A stretch of DNA of 64,000 bases, taken from contig NZ_CP081903.1 in assembly GCF_020091405.1 (NCBI RefSeq), positions 4,836,501 through 4,900,500 on the forward strand, in the 5' to 3' direction. The notes under the pieces are model-generated. The model searched no databases and was not told the DNA's origin. It was given only the letters and a program-made list of their open reading frames with translations. Numbering within the stretch: position 1 is the first letter of the stretch; every line of letters starts with the position of its first letter. This stretch comes from Bacteroides cellulosilyticus (GTDB lineage: Bacteria; Bacteroidota; Bacteroidia; Bacteroidales; Bacteroidaceae). The position numbers and the translations under genes are program-made. Positions 39,379 through 48,273 of the stretch are shown here, in pieces.

Positions 39379-40779
39379 TTACATTTTCTCTGCCATTACG
39401 ATTGCTTTTTTCAGTGCTCCCAGTTTGTTGTTCACTTCTTGCAACTCGTATTCTTCATTGCTCTTGGCTACGATGCCACCGCCTGCCTGAAACCAGAGTA
39501 CTCCGTTGCGACTGACGAAAGTACGGATGGTAATGGCCTGGTTCAGTGAACCGTTCAGTCCGATGAAACCGATGCAACCGCCGTAAGCGCCGCGATTGTG
39601 CGGTTCCAGTTCACTGATGAGTTGCATGGCGCGTACCTTGGGTGCACCGCTCAGAGTGCCTGCCGGGAAGGTGTCGATGAACGCTTTGATGGGGCGTGCA
39701 TCTTCGTTCAGCGTACCGCTGACGCGGCTTACCAGGTGGATAACATGACTGTAATATTGCATTTCCTTATAGAAATCCACTTTTACATCGTGGCAGTTGC
39801 GGGAAAGATCGTTACGGGCGAGATCGACCAGCATGACATGTTCCGCATTCTCTTTGGGATCATCATGCAGATATTGGGCGTTCAGCGCATCCTGTTCGGG
39901 ATCTCCGGTACGCTTGGTAGTGCCGGCGATGGGATCGATATAGGCGTGGCGGCCTTCGATACGGCAGTGCGTCTCGGGTGATGAACCGAAGATGCGGAAA
40001 CCTCCGAAATCGAAATAGAACAGATAAGGAGAGGGGTTGATGCTGCGCAAGGCACGGTAAAGTTTGAAGTCATCGCCTACAAAACGTTGTTCGAAACGGC
40101 GGGAGAGAACAATCTGGAAAACATCCCCGCGCAGGCAGTGGGCGATTCCCTGACGGATATTTGCTTTATGCTGTTCGTCGGTCAGCGGGGAAGTGGTTTC
40201 ACCGACGGCACGGAAATCGTAGGCGGTGTAATTGCGGTTGTTGATGGCTTTCTGCACGGTGTCCAGTTCACTTTCTTCACCGGGGGCAAGCATTTCAAGA
40301 AGTACCATTTCGTTCTTAAAGTCGTTGAAGACAATGAGGTATTGATACAAGATGTAGAGCATGTCCGGTGCGTCGTTGGTGGCTTCGCGGCTGTCTTTTA
40401 CGGGAATATTTTCAAAATAGCGTACGGCATTGAAAGAGGTGTAGCCATAAAGACCGCAGTAATTGGCATATTCACCTTCCACATGGAAGCGCCCGAGGAA
40501 ATCCTCTAAAGCTTTTTCTACAGGATATTCCGGTGTGATGGGGCGTTCTTCGCGAGTACCGTCGGGCAGGCGGAAGATGGCTGTTCCATGGTCGATGCTG
40601 ACGCTTGCCAATGGACAGAGTCCGATGAATGAACGGTTATTTTCACTGCCGTGATAGTCGGAGCTTTCCATGAGTGCACTTTGAGGAAAGACGTCGCGGA
40701 CTTTAAGATAGGTACTTACAGGAGTGTGCAAGTCGCCGAGAATAGTACGGCTATGTGTTTGATAATTATATGTATTCAT
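39379..40779 (-). CDS. trpE: Anthranilate synthase component I
   Basis: 466 aa. It makes anthranilate from chorismate with TrpG. The N-terminal feedback site LMESSDYHGSENNRSFIGL is present, so tryptophan inhibition is likely. The chorismate-binding end includes DVFQIVLSRRFEQ, LRSINPSPYLFYF, FGSSPETHCRI, PIAGTTKRTGD, ELVDLARND-like MLVDLARNDLSR, and TLSGAPKVRAMQLI. It begins 25 bases after the trpB stop, in a spacer made of the ATGAAGAATT repeat. Confidence 0.95.
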   Translation of the reverse strand: MNTYNYQTHSRTILGDLHTPVSTYLKVRDVFPQSALMESSDYHGSENNRSFIGLCPLASVSIDHGTAIFRLPDGTREERPITPEYPVEKALEDFLGRFHVEGEYANYCGLYGYTSFNAVRYFENIPVKDSREATNDAPDMLYILYQYLIVFNDFKNEMVLLEMLAPGEESELDTVQKAINNRNYTAYDFRAVGETTSPLTDEQHKANIRQGIAHCLRGDVFQIVLSRRFEQRFVGDDFKLYRALRSINPSPYLFYFDFGGFRIFGSSPETHCRIEGRHAYIDPIAGTTKRTGDPEQDALNAQYLHDDPKENAEHVMLVDLARNDLSRNCHDVKVDFYKEMQYYSHVIHLVSRVSGTLNEDARPIKAFIDTFPAGTLSGAPKVRAMQLISELEPHNRGAYGGCIGFIGLNGSLNQAITIRTFVSRNGVLWFQAGGGIVAKSNEEYELQEVNNKLGALKKAIVMAEKM

Positions 40780-40784
40780 AACCC

Positions 40785-40819
40785 TTTAATTTTTAATTCT
40801 TCATTCATAATTCTTCATT
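40785..40819. repeat. ATGAAGAATT repeat at trpB-trpE junction
   Basis: On the minus strand AATGAAGAATTATGAATGAAGAATT spans the end of trpB and the spacer, so the final TrpB residues (NEEL) and stop are read from repeat DNA. Related sequences follow glnN (45954-45978) and dapF (52334-52437). Confidence 0.6.
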
Positions 40820-41983
40820 AAGATAAGTTTCTATATCCTTGTCTCCACGTCCCGAAACGGTCAGTACAACAACATCATCGGGTTTGAAGTTCAGTTTTTC
40901 GAGGGCACCGAGGGCGTGGGCACTTTCCAGGGCGGGGATGATACCTTCCAGTTTCGTCAGTTCGTAGGCGGCGCGGATGGCTTCATCATCATTAACAGCA
41001 AGTACGATGGCACGTTTTTGTGCAGCCAGATTGGCATGCATGGGGCCGATACCCGGGTAATCCAGTCCGGCAGAGATGGAGTAGGGCTCTTCGATCTGGC
41101 CGTCTTCGTTTTGGATGACATAAGTGCGTGCACCGTGGATGATTCCCATCTGTCCGAGGGCGATGGTGGCGGCAGTCATACCCGTATCTATTCCTTTGCC
41201 ACCGGCTTCGGCGAGGACGATCTGCACGCGGCTATCGTCGATATAATGGTAAATGGTTCCGGCGGCATTGCTACCACCACCTACACAAGCGATAAGGTAG
41301 TCGGGGCAGTCACGGCCTTCTTTCTCAATAAGTTGCTTTTTGATTTCCTCGCTGATGACGGATTGCAGGCGTGCCACCATGTCGGGATAAGGATGAGGAC
41401 CGACTGTGGAACCGATGATATAGTAGGTATCGGCAGGATGACAACACCAGTCGCGGATTGCCTCGTTGGTAGCATCTTTCAGCGTCATATTTCCGGAAGT
41501 GACGGGTATGACGGTTGCACCCAGCATCTTCATTTTTTCTACATTGACATGCTGGCGTTCTACATCCGTTTTTCCCATGTAGACGATGCATTCCATGTTC
41601 ATCAGGGCACATACGGTGGCAGTAGCTACGCCGTGTTGTCCGGCACCGGTTTCGGCGATGATGCGATGCTTGCCCATGCGGCGTGCCAGAAGAATCTGTC
41701 CGATGGTGTTGTTAATCTTGTGGGCTCCTGTGTGGTTCAGGTCTTCACGTTTGAGGTAGAGTTTGCAGCCATACTTTTCGGAAAGCCGGCGGGCATAGTA
41801 GAGTGGGGAAGGACGTCCTACGTAGTCACGCAACAGTTGGTCGAACTCTTGCTTGAAATCTTCGCTTTGCAGTACTTTGAGATAGGTGTTCTGCAACTCT
41901 TCCACACACTTGTGGAGTATTTCGGGGACATATGCTCCACCGAATTCTCCGTAATAACCATCTTGATTTACTAAAAAACTCAT
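40805..41983 (-). CDS. trpB: Tryptophan synthase beta chain
   Basis: 392 aa, the common TrpB1 form. PLP lysine in [15 protein letters not shown]; active-site Glu in [14 protein letters not shown]; phosphate loop VGGGSNAAG; monovalent-ion and indole-tunnel region GLDYPGIGP. It opens the operon: the first gene after the leader and attenuator, in the order B-E-G-D-C-F-A. The last codons are repeat-derived. Confidence 0.96.
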   Translation of the reverse strand: MSFLVNQDGYYGEFGGAYVPEILHKCVEELQNTYLKVLQSEDFKQEFDQLLRDYVGRPSPLYYARRLSEKYGCKLYLKREDLNHTGAHKINNTIGQILLARRMGKHRIIAETGAGQHGVATATVCALMNMECIVYMGKTDVERQHVNVEKMKMLGATVIPVTSGNMTLKDATNEAIRDWCCHPADTYYIIGSTVGPHPYPDMVARLQSVISEEIKKQLIEKEGRDCPDYLIACVGGGSNAAGTIYHYIDDSRVQIVLAEAGGKGIDTGMTAATIALGQMGIIHGARTYVIQNEDGQIEEPYSISAGLDYPGIGPMHANLAAQKRAIVLAVNDDEAIRAAYELTKLEGIIPALESAHALGALEKLNFKPDDVVVLTVSGRGDKDIETYLNEEL

Positions 41984-42039
41984 AATCCTATTTTTTATTT
42001 AATTGTTTACGATTTGCTGTTTATCTCAAAACCGGATAA

Positions 42040-42082
42040 AAGAAAAGAGCCCTGTCGCAGGTTGCGACAGGGCTCTTTTCTT
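42040..42082 (-). terminator. trp attenuator terminator
   Basis: A perfect 20-bp stem (42040-42059 with 42063-42082, GC-rich GAGCCCTGTCGC core) with a 3-base loop is followed on the minus strand by TTTTATC. The upstream leader contains CGACAG and GGG that can pair with CCCTGTCG of this stem, giving a competing antiterminator. It lies between the Trp-rich leader peptide and trpB, so transcription into the operon would depend on leader translation. Confidence 0.85.
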
Positions 42083-42125
42083 AATCTGTATTATGTTCAC
42101 ATATATACATACGAGCGCTGCTCCC

Positions 42126-42188
42126 TTACGACTGTCGGAGTTGTAACGGGCGCCACCACCAATATGTATTTATGAGCATTGTTTTCAT
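42126..42188 (-). CDS. trpL: trp leader peptide
   Basis: 20 codons: MKTMLINTYWWWRP and then LQLRQS, with three consecutive TGG codons at positions 10-12. It lies just after a consensus promoter and 44 bases before a strong terminator hairpin. When charged tRNA-Trp is short, a ribosome would stall at WWW and leave CGACAG free to pair with the terminator arm; when Trp is plentiful, it would run to the stop and allow termination. This is inferred from sequence and the enterobacterial model. Confidence 0.85.
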   Translation of the reverse strand: MKTMLINTYWWWRPLQLRQS

Positions 42189-42211
42189 TGTCTTTTTGTT
42201 TTAGCTGGGGG

Positions 42212-42242
42212 CAAATGTAAGCACTTTGTTTTAATTGCCAAA
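42212..42242 (-). promoter_or_regulatory. trp operon promoter
   Basis: On the minus strand TTTG (42242-42239), 19 bases, then TACATTTG (42219-42212): an exact TTTG-N19-TAnnTTTG. Transcription should start near 42205, 17 bases before the leader peptide ATG. Confidence 0.85.
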
Positions 42243-42271
42243 GAATTTCTTGCTTTTTTTCTTTAAACGGC

Positions 42272-42736
42272 TCATTTTTGTTTCATCAGCTTGAAACTAT
42301 AGGAATACTCCCCGTTCATAATACGAAGAATTGTAATGGTAGGTAGAGCATTGGCATCCAGTGTGATATTCTCTCCTGTAGGCTGTATCCGCTGCAATAA
42401 TTTTCCTTCTACAGAATAAAGGGATATTACGCTTTTTACTGGGAAAGCGGGAATTATGAAAGAATCACTTTCTGGATTGTATAGCGGATATTGCTTAATT
42501 TCAGAAGAGGGTGTTTCAATTCCTGTTGGGAAGCTTTCTGGAGTATATACAAAGGAACCTATCTGGTAGTGGTTTTTTCCATCTTTTGCTCCGGCAGTCG
42601 GTACTGATGAAACAAGAACATTTCCATTTGCCGATCTTGAGGTGCAAACTACGGGTTGTACTATGACCGAAACTTCTTGTGCATAGACAAGAGTGGCCGT
42701 ACAAGTAAATAGGAGGAAAATAATGTATTTTTTCAT
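42272..42736 (-). CDS. Secreted protein with type IX-like C-terminal sorting domain
   Basis: 154 aa. Signal peptide (YIIFLLFTCTATLVYAQ). The mature N-part is unremarkable (EVSVIVQPVVCTSRSANGNVL). The last ~75 residues resemble Por-secretion-tail domains: LYNPESDSFIIPAF (like YPNP...), SVISLYSVEGKLLQRI, and NGEYSYSFKLMKQK. In Bacteroides such domains are found on envelope proteins even without a classical T9SS. It is 6 bases after the 226-aa secreted-protein gene, so both are co-transcribed. Confidence 0.6.
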   Translation of the reverse strand: MKKYIIFLLFTCTATLVYAQEVSVIVQPVVCTSRSANGNVLVSSVPTAGAKDGKNHYQIGSFVYTPESFPTGIETPSSEIKQYPLYNPESDSFIIPAFPVKSVISLYSVEGKLLQRIQPTGENITLDANALPTITILRIMNGEYSYSFKLMKQK

Positions 42737-42742
42737 GGCTAC

Positions 42743-43423
42743 TTATTGTTTTATATAAATATATCCTCCCTCTCCGTCGCTAGCGAGAAATATTTGGTTA
42801 TCAGCTACTTTCATAGTGTACCATATACTGTTTTTATCATAGCTTTTGTCACTGCTGCTGCCTGTGTTCTGGATTGCTAAAAATCCTGCTTTGTTGAGCA
42901 TCCACTTAAAAGGATAACCGTGATAGCCTGTGATTCCATCTTCAGATGTTTGAAATAGTCCTGTACCATCTTCTTTGAAAGTGAAAACATCTGTAAATTC
43001 GTCTCCGGAGTATTTCCAGGTACCTATCAACTCTTTCTGCGTTATGATACCTTCAAGAGATGCCGCATGCAATGCATAAGGAACAGAAGTTATTTTAGGA
43101 CTTCCACATTCGGTGCCATTTATGATAGTAGCCAAATAGTAACTTTCCGCACTCCAGTCTATTTTGTCTGAAAAATCGAGGGTGAGGCTACATACTCCTG
43201 TTTGGTCAGTATGTCCATTAAAATCTTTTTCCCAGACCACACTCCCGTTGGGGGCATTTTTACGGATTTCAATGCGGATGCTTACATCTTCATCTGCTTG
43301 AATTTTACCTGTTTTAGGGTCGAGGACCATGATTTGATAAGCCATTTCTTGAGGGGCTTGTGCTGATAATTTCTGAATACAACAACTGGCAATCAGAAAA
43401 AATAAAAGAATAATTTTTTTCAT
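42743..43423 (-). CDS. Secreted protein, unknown function
   Basis: 226 aa. Signal peptide IILLFFLIASCCIQKLSAQ, then APQEMAYQIMVLDPKTGKI. Residues 30-125 resemble the small beta domain found at the front of many Bacteroidetes surface proteins (VSIRIEIRKNAPNGSVVWEKDF; SPKITSVPYALHAAS). Residues 135-226 form a lipocalin-like single domain (LIGTWKYSGDEFTDVFTFKEDGTG). I do not recognise a catalytic motif. A -7 box TATATTTG (minus) lies at 43460-43467. Confidence 0.65.
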   Translation of the reverse strand: MKKIILLFFLIASCCIQKLSAQAPQEMAYQIMVLDPKTGKIQADEDVSIRIEIRKNAPNGSVVWEKDFNGHTDQTGVCSLTLDFSDKIDWSAESYYLATIINGTECGSPKITSVPYALHAASLEGIITQKELIGTWKYSGDEFTDVFTFKEDGTGLFQTSEDGITGYHGYPFKWMLNKAGFLAIQNTGSSSDKSYDKNSIWYTMKVADNQIFLASDGEGGYIYIKQ

Positions 43424-43459
43424 TGTTTTATAATGTTATAGTGTTAATAATGAGTGATG

Positions 43460-43467
43460 CAAATATA
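43460..43467 (-). promoter_or_regulatory. -7 box for the two secreted-protein genes
   Basis: CAAATATA reads TATATTTG on the minus strand, 37 bases upstream of the 226-aa gene. Confidence 0.45.
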
Positions 43468-43616
43468 AGGAATTATTTTGTAGATTGTTAGTGTAGGTGT
43501 GCGCTTTTTCTTTTTCTTATTGTATTTAGGGAAATCAGTAAACCTTTTGTATGCGAACTTGTTTTATAGTCGTGTTTTGAACAACTATTATTTATATAAA
43601 AAAGAAAGGATGAACT

Positions 43617-43724
43617 ATGAAACGAAAACATTTAGTAGCCATTGGCGTGTCTATTGCTATACTTTTGTTATTATATTGGCTCTTGGTAGCTGAAGATATG
43701 AACGCTTGGTTGAACGTAAACTAA
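43617..43724 (+). CDS. Small membrane protein, 35 aa
   Basis: KRKHLVAIGVSIAILLLLYW, then LLVAEDMNAWLNVN: a basic start, one hydrophobic helix (LVAIGVSIAILLLLYWLLVA) and an acidic/polar tail. Purine-rich AAGAAAGG lies 11 bases upstream. It could be a regulator or subunit of a membrane protein; it precedes the DUF308/HdeD gene by 65 bases. I recognise no named family. Confidence 0.5.
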   Translation: MKRKHLVAIGVSIAILLLLYWLLVAEDMNAWLNVN

Positions 43725-43789
43725 TTTTTCGTGACTTTCTTGTGGAGTTGTGCGGATAAAAATGTATCTTCGCAAAAAATCATAAGCTC

Positions 43790-44380
43790 ATGAAAGGAAT
43801 AAGTAACTCATTTTTGCGTACGATATGTGCGCTGATAATCGGTTTGGTATTGGTGATGTTTCCCAATGAAGCCGGAGATTATTTTGTTATAACGATTGGT
43901 GTTATATTTCTGATACCGGCACTTCTAAGTATCATCGGATATTTTGCTATGAATGCGGAAGAGAGACGTCGCCTTCCTATTGAGGGGATTGGTAGCCTGC
44001 TGTTCGGTCTTTGGTTGGTGATTATGCCCGGTTTCTTTGCGGATTTACTGACGTTTGTACTGGGATTTATCCTTGTACTGGGTGGTGTGCAACAGATTGC
44101 ATCGCTTTCTGCAGCCCGTCGCTGGATGCCGGTTCGTGTGGGATTTTATATCATTCCGGTGCTCATTCTGATTGCAGGACTGATTGCCTTGTTCAATCCG
44201 ACGGGGGTGCGTTCCACGGCATTTATCATTATCGGGATCACCAGCATAGTATATGCAGTTTCCGAATTGATAAATTGGTTCACATTCACTCGCAAACGGC
44301 CGAAGGCACCGGGTACGCCGGGAGCTTCTTCAAAGGCTGTAGACAATATTGAGGACGCGGAAATTATAGAAGATAAATGA
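43790..44380 (+). CDS. DUF308/HdeD-family membrane protein
   Basis: 196 aa with about six membrane helices in pairs: CALIIGLVLVMFPN, YFVITIGVIFLIPALLSIIGYF, IGSLLFGLWLVIMPGFF, LLTFVLGFILVLGGVQQIA, VGFYIIPVLILIAGLIALFNP, AFIIIGITSIVYAVSELI. The repeated helix pair followed by P(G/N) is the HdeD pattern (acid-stress protein in E. coli). A cytoplasmic Pro/acidic tail follows. A TATCTTCG sequence about 20 bases upstream may be its -7 box. Confidence 0.8.
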   Translation: MKGISNSFLRTICALIIGLVLVMFPNEAGDYFVITIGVIFLIPALLSIIGYFAMNAEERRRLPIEGIGSLLFGLWLVIMPGFFADLLTFVLGFILVLGGVQQIASLSAARRWMPVRVGFYIIPVLILIAGLIALFNPTGVRSTAFIIIGITSIVYAVSELINWFTFTRKRPKAPGTPGASSKAVDNIEDAEIIEDK

Positions 44381-44481
44381 GTGACAAGCTACGAGCTACA
44401 AGCTACGAGTGCTTTTCAGCGTGAGACTATAAACTGCACACCGAAAGGCACTCGTAGCTTGTAGCTCGTCACTTGTAGCTC
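44381..44481. repeat. GCTACGAGCTACAAG inverted repeat between convergent genes
   Basis: The arm at 44392-44412 (CGAGCTACAAGCTACGAGTGC) is a perfect complement of 44448-44468, and both arms continue with related 7-base words. Each arm starts at the stop codon of a gene (DUF308 on the left, S37 peptidase on the right). The unpaired centre contains CACACCGAAAGG. It likely works as a bidirectional terminator-like structure. The same word family occurs at 53542-53633. Confidence 0.75.
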
Positions 44482-44483
44482 TA

Positions 44484-45779
44484 TTATTTCAACCATTCGT
44501 TTATTAACTCCATAACTTTTGCCTTTTCGGCTTCGGGCAATGTGTTGATACGTGCCAAATGGCTGCCATTCGGTTGGATGAATACATGAATATTCTTCTT
44601 GTTTTTCAGCCAGGTGACGCCTGCGGCTGTCCATGGGTCGTTCTGACCGTAAATGAAGATCATCTTCGGGTCCTGCTTCTTTAGAAACTTTGTTATTTTC
44701 TTACTTAAAGTTTTGTCGAAGGGCATATCTTTCAACTCTTCGGGAAGCATCAGACGGTGCAGATAGCCTTCACTGGACTGGATGGAGAGATACTGCTTGA
44801 ACGGTTGGACGTCATAACCATAGTATCCCAATTCACGGGCAGCTTGTACAAAGAAAGAAGCATTGGGGCTGTCGGCGGTGAAATATCCCGGTTCACTGAT
44901 GGCAAGTAGATGAGAGAAAATTTCATCATCAGAGGCTGTTGTAGCGGGTATGGAGCTGATAGGAGTACCCCACTGCCACAAAGCGAAAGAATATTCCAAT
45001 ACCGAGTAATCGTAAATTTCTTCAATCGGTGCACGGAATGAATAATTCTTTTCAGTGCAATACTTTTTAAAACGGGGAAGTAAAGTTGCTTTCCGTTTCA
45101 ATGCTTCCAATTGGAAATCTTCAATTTTCTTGCGGTTTTCCGGTGTTGAAACTTTATGCAGGAAAGGCTCATGACGTCCATCTTCGACTCCATAACAAAG
45201 CGGAGCTACGTAAGGAACGGAAATATCTACATCATTCGGATAGAAAGTGCGGTAAAGAAGGGTAGTCTGTCCTCCTTTGCTGATGCCGGTAGCGATCCAT
45301 TTGCCCGGATAGATGTTTTTGAATGCGGTGGTGATGGCATGTAAGTCGTCTGCAGAGTTCTCGGCTGTCAGGTATTGCCAGTCTTTGGGCTCAGGGGTAG
45401 ACTCCAGGAAGTAGCGATATTCCACGAATATCATGTTGGCATTGAGAAGTTTTGAAAGCTCTTCACGATATTGGGAACGGAGGGCGTAAGCGGCGCCATA
45501 GCCTTCGGTAACGATCACTGTGGGACGGTCGAAGCCGACATGAGAAACGATAACGCGTTGGCGAAAGCTGCCTTTCTCCGGATGGCGGTGATCCAGCGGT
45601 TGAGTAAAATAGGTCACATATTTCTCTGAAAACTCAGAAGTTTCCAGTGGGCGGATTTCTTTAATGGCGGAAATCGCGCTGATTTTTTGCTCCAAAACGG
45701 TCTGTGCGAGAGAAGAGGCCGATGCTGACAGCAAAACAAAGAGTAGGAGTGCTGCATAGCGAATGTGCATGTTCTTCAT
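44484..45779 (-). CDS. Secreted S37-family tripeptidyl aminopeptidase
   Basis: 431 aa. Signal peptide (AALLLFVLLSASASSLAQ). Alpha/beta hydrolase core: TVIVTEGYGAAYA, EYRYFLESTPEP, nucleophile Ser in IATGISKGGQTTLLY, Asp in IFIYGQNDPWTAAG, His in NGSHLARI. This is the PS-10/S37 serine peptidase group, which removes N-terminal peptides. Probably periplasmic. A -7 box TACCTTTG (minus) lies at 45823-45830. Confidence 0.85.
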   Translation of the reverse strand: MKNMHIRYAALLLFVLLSASASSLAQTVLEQKISAISAIKEIRPLETSEFSEKYVTYFTQPLDHRHPEKGSFRQRVIVSHVGFDRPTVIVTEGYGAAYALRSQYREELSKLLNANMIFVEYRYFLESTPEPKDWQYLTAENSADDLHAITTAFKNIYPGKWIATGISKGGQTTLLYRTFYPNDVDISVPYVAPLCYGVEDGRHEPFLHKVSTPENRKKIEDFQLEALKRKATLLPRFKKYCTEKNYSFRAPIEEIYDYSVLEYSFALWQWGTPISSIPATTASDDEIFSHLLAISEPGYFTADSPNASFFVQAARELGYYGYDVQPFKQYLSIQSSEGYLHRLMLPEELKDMPFDKTLSKKITKFLKKQDPKMIFIYGQNDPWTAAGVTWLKNKKNIHVFIQPNGSHLARINTLPEAEKAKVMELINEWLK

Positions 45780-45822
45780 AATGAATCGTTTTTAATTTAT
45801 CATCAGGTTTTGTAAATATTGA

Positions 45823-45830
45823 CAAAGGTA
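45823..45830 (-). promoter_or_regulatory. -7 box for S37 peptidase
   Basis: CAAAGGTA reads TACCTTTG on the minus strand, 44 bases upstream of the start. Confidence 0.45.
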
Positions 45831-45953
45831 CGAAAAAGTGATATGCTGGAAAATAAATTACGATGATATTTTAGTTTTAAAAAAAAGAGAGAGAACTACC
45901 TCCCGGCACCTCTCCCCCTGCAAACTTAAAACAACCAACAAAAGAAAGTTATT

Positions 45954-45978
45954 AAATGAAGAATGGAGAATTCTTCAT
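45954..45978. repeat. ATGAAGAAT hairpin after glnN
   Basis: AAATGAAGAATGGAGAATTCTTCATTT is an inverted repeat that starts at the TAA of glnN. It is a short form of the trpB and dapF repeats. Confidence 0.6.
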
Positions 45979-48168
45979 TTAACGAATAAACAAGAGTTCC
46001 CTGTATTTTGGCAGCGTCCACATTTGGTTGTCGACAATCAGTTCCAGCTTGTCGATATGATAACGGATCTCCTCCATTGCCGGTACGATGGTGTCGTGGT
46101 AGGCAATGGCTTTCTCACGTTCACTTTCGATCTTGTTGGCCACTTTGCGGGCTTCGATCATGGCATCTACATGCTCTTTGATGAAGGCGGTGCGGTCGGC
46201 AATCTCTTCGATGAGTTCCAGGTTCTTGGCAGACAGTTTTGCAGCTTTGTCGCCTGGGAACAGGTCCTTCATCTTGTAAACGTTATCAATGAGATCCGTT
46301 TGATACTGCGTGGCTACCGGGATGATGTGGTTCATGGCCAAATCACCTAATACACGAGCTTCAATTTGGATTTTCTTAGTGTAAGTTTCCCATTTCACTT
46401 CGTTCCGGGCTTCCAGTTCTTTCTGAGTCAGAACACCGGTATTTTCGAACATGCGGATACTTTCCGGCTTCAGATAGCTGTCGAAGATGAGAGGCACGCT
46501 GGTTTCGCAATCCAGACCGCGTTTCTTGGCCTCTTCTTTCCATTCGTCACTGTAGCCGTTGCCATCGAAATGGATGGGCTTACAGATCTTGATGTATTTG
46601 CGGATGACCTCAAGGATAGCCGAAATCTTCGGTTCCCCCCTTTCGATGAGTTCGTCCACATCTTTTTTGAATTCTACCAGTTGCTCGGCTACAGCGGCGT
46701 TCAGGGCAATCATGGCGCAGGCACAGTTTGCTTCCGAACCTACGGCGCGGAACTCAAAACGGTTTCCGGTGAAGGCGAACGGACTGGTGCGGTTACGGTC
46801 GGTATTGTCAATCAACAATTCCGGAATCTGCGGAATATCCAGTTTCATACCTTGCTTGCCGCTAAGGCTTACGAGATCATCCTTTGTACTCTCTTCAATG
46901 TGTTCCAATACTTGTGACAACTGTTTGCCCAGAAAGCTGGAAATGATTGCGGGAGGTGCTTCGTTGGCACCCAGGCGGTGTGCGTTCGTGGCACTGGAAA
47001 TAGCGGCTTTCAACAATCCATTGTGCTTGTAGACTGCCATCAGGGTGTTCACTACGAAAGTGATGAAGCGCAGGTTTTCTTCGGGCAGTTTACCCGGTCC
47101 CATCAGTCCGATGCCTGTATCCGTACCCAATGACCAGTTGTTGTGCTTACCGCTACCGTTGACGCCCTTGAAAGGCTTTTCATGCAGCAACACGCGGAAG
47201 CCGTGGTTACGGGCTACTTTACGCATCAGTGCCATGATGAGCATGTTATGGTCTACAGCCAGGTTACATTCTTCGAAGATGGGAGCCAGCTCGAACTGGT
47301 TGGGAGCTACCTCATTGTGACGCGTTTTAACGGGGATACCGAGCTTCAATGCCTCGATTTCCAATTCCTTCATAAAGGCTGCCACGCGGGTAGGGATGGC
47401 ACCGAAATAGTGGTCTTCCAACTGTTGGTTTTTGGCACTGTCGTGCCCCATCAGCGTGCGGCCTGTCATCAGCAAATCGGGACGTGCAGCATACAGACCT
47501 TCGTCGATCAGGAAATATTCCTGTTCCCAACCCAGATAGGCAACTACCTTCTTCACTTCCGGATTGAAGTAACGGCATACGTCTACGGCAGCTTTGTCTA
47601 CGGCACGCAGGGCTTTCAGTAACGGAGCTTTGTAGTCCAGTGACTCACCGGTGTATGCGATGAAAATGGTCGGTATACAGAGCGTATCATCGACGATGAA
47701 AGCCGGAGAAGAGGGGTCCCATGCACTGTAACCGCGTGCCTCGAACGTATTGCGGATACCACCGTTAGGGAAGCTGGATGCATCCGGTTCCTGCTGAACG
47801 AGAAGTTTGCCTGTGAATTCTTCCATCACACCGCCTTTGCCATCATGCTCGATGAAAGCGTCATGCTTCTCGGCTGTACCCTCTGTCAACGGGTGGAACC
47901 AGTGGGTATAGTGGGTAACACCCATTTCGAGTGCCCATTTCTTCATACCGGCTGCTACTTCATCAGCAATGCTGCGATCCAGCGGAGCACCATTGTCGAT
48001 CACGTCAATCAGTTTGGCATATACCTTACTCGGCAGATACCTGAACATCTTTTCCTTGTTGAACACATACTTGGCATAATATTCCGACGGACGTTCCGCG
48101 GGGGCTGCCACTGCAACGGGTTTCTTTTTAAACGCCGTTTCTACTACTCTGAATCTTAATTTAGACAT
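45979..48168 (-). CDS. glnN: Glutamine synthetase type III
   Basis: 729 aa, the typical length of GSIII, much larger than GSI or GSII. It makes glutamine from glutamate and ammonium in the cytoplasm as a dodecamer. Conserved blocks: LGWEQEYFLIDEGLYAARPDL, KTRHNEVAPNQFELAPIFEE, LLHEKPFKGVNGSGKHNNWSLG, and DRNRTSPFAFTGNRFEFRAVGS. It is 105 bases after amtB in a nitrogen cluster with glnK, so it is probably induced in ammonium limitation. Confidence 0.96.
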   Translation of the reverse strand: MSKLRFRVVETAFKKKPVAVAAPAERPSEYYAKYVFNKEKMFRYLPSKVYAKLIDVIDNGAPLDRSIADEVAAGMKKWALEMGVTHYTHWFHPLTEGTAEKHDAFIEHDGKGGVMEEFTGKLLVQQEPDASSFPNGGIRNTFEARGYSAWDPSSPAFIVDDTLCIPTIFIAYTGESLDYKAPLLKALRAVDKAAVDVCRYFNPEVKKVVAYLGWEQEYFLIDEGLYAARPDLLMTGRTLMGHDSAKNQQLEDHYFGAIPTRVAAFMKELEIEALKLGIPVKTRHNEVAPNQFELAPIFEECNLAVDHNMLIMALMRKVARNHGFRVLLHEKPFKGVNGSGKHNNWSLGTDTGIGLMGPGKLPEENLRFITFVVNTLMAVYKHNGLLKAAISSATNAHRLGANEAPPAIISSFLGKQLSQVLEHIEESTKDDLVSLSGKQGMKLDIPQIPELLIDNTDRNRTSPFAFTGNRFEFRAVGSEANCACAMIALNAAVAEQLVEFKKDVDELIERGEPKISAILEVIRKYIKICKPIHFDGNGYSDEWKEEAKKRGLDCETSVPLIFDSYLKPESIRMFENTGVLTQKELEARNEVKWETYTKKIQIEARVLGDLAMNHIIPVATQYQTDLIDNVYKMKDLFPGDKAAKLSAKNLELIEEIADRTAFIKEHVDAMIEARKVANKIESEREKAIAYHDTIVPAMEEIRYHIDKLELIVDNQMWTLPKYRELLFIR

Positions 48169-48193
48169 AATACTTTATTATTGTTGGTTCGTA

Positions 48194-48263
48194 AATTAGT
48201 GATTAGGGTTTGGTGATTAGTGGCTCCGCTGTATGCGGCATTTTGCTTATCACTAATCACTAA
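48194..48263. repeat. GTGATTAG-type inverted repeat after amtB
   Basis: TTAGTGATTAG words (48194-48222) face CTTATCACTAATCACTAACC (48246-48264) around a CTCCGCTGTATGCGGC centre. The repeat runs up to the end of amtB, whose last codons (AYNG) read from similar sequence. It occupies most of the amtB-glnN spacer. Confidence 0.65.
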
Positions 48264-48273
48264 CCGTTGATCG

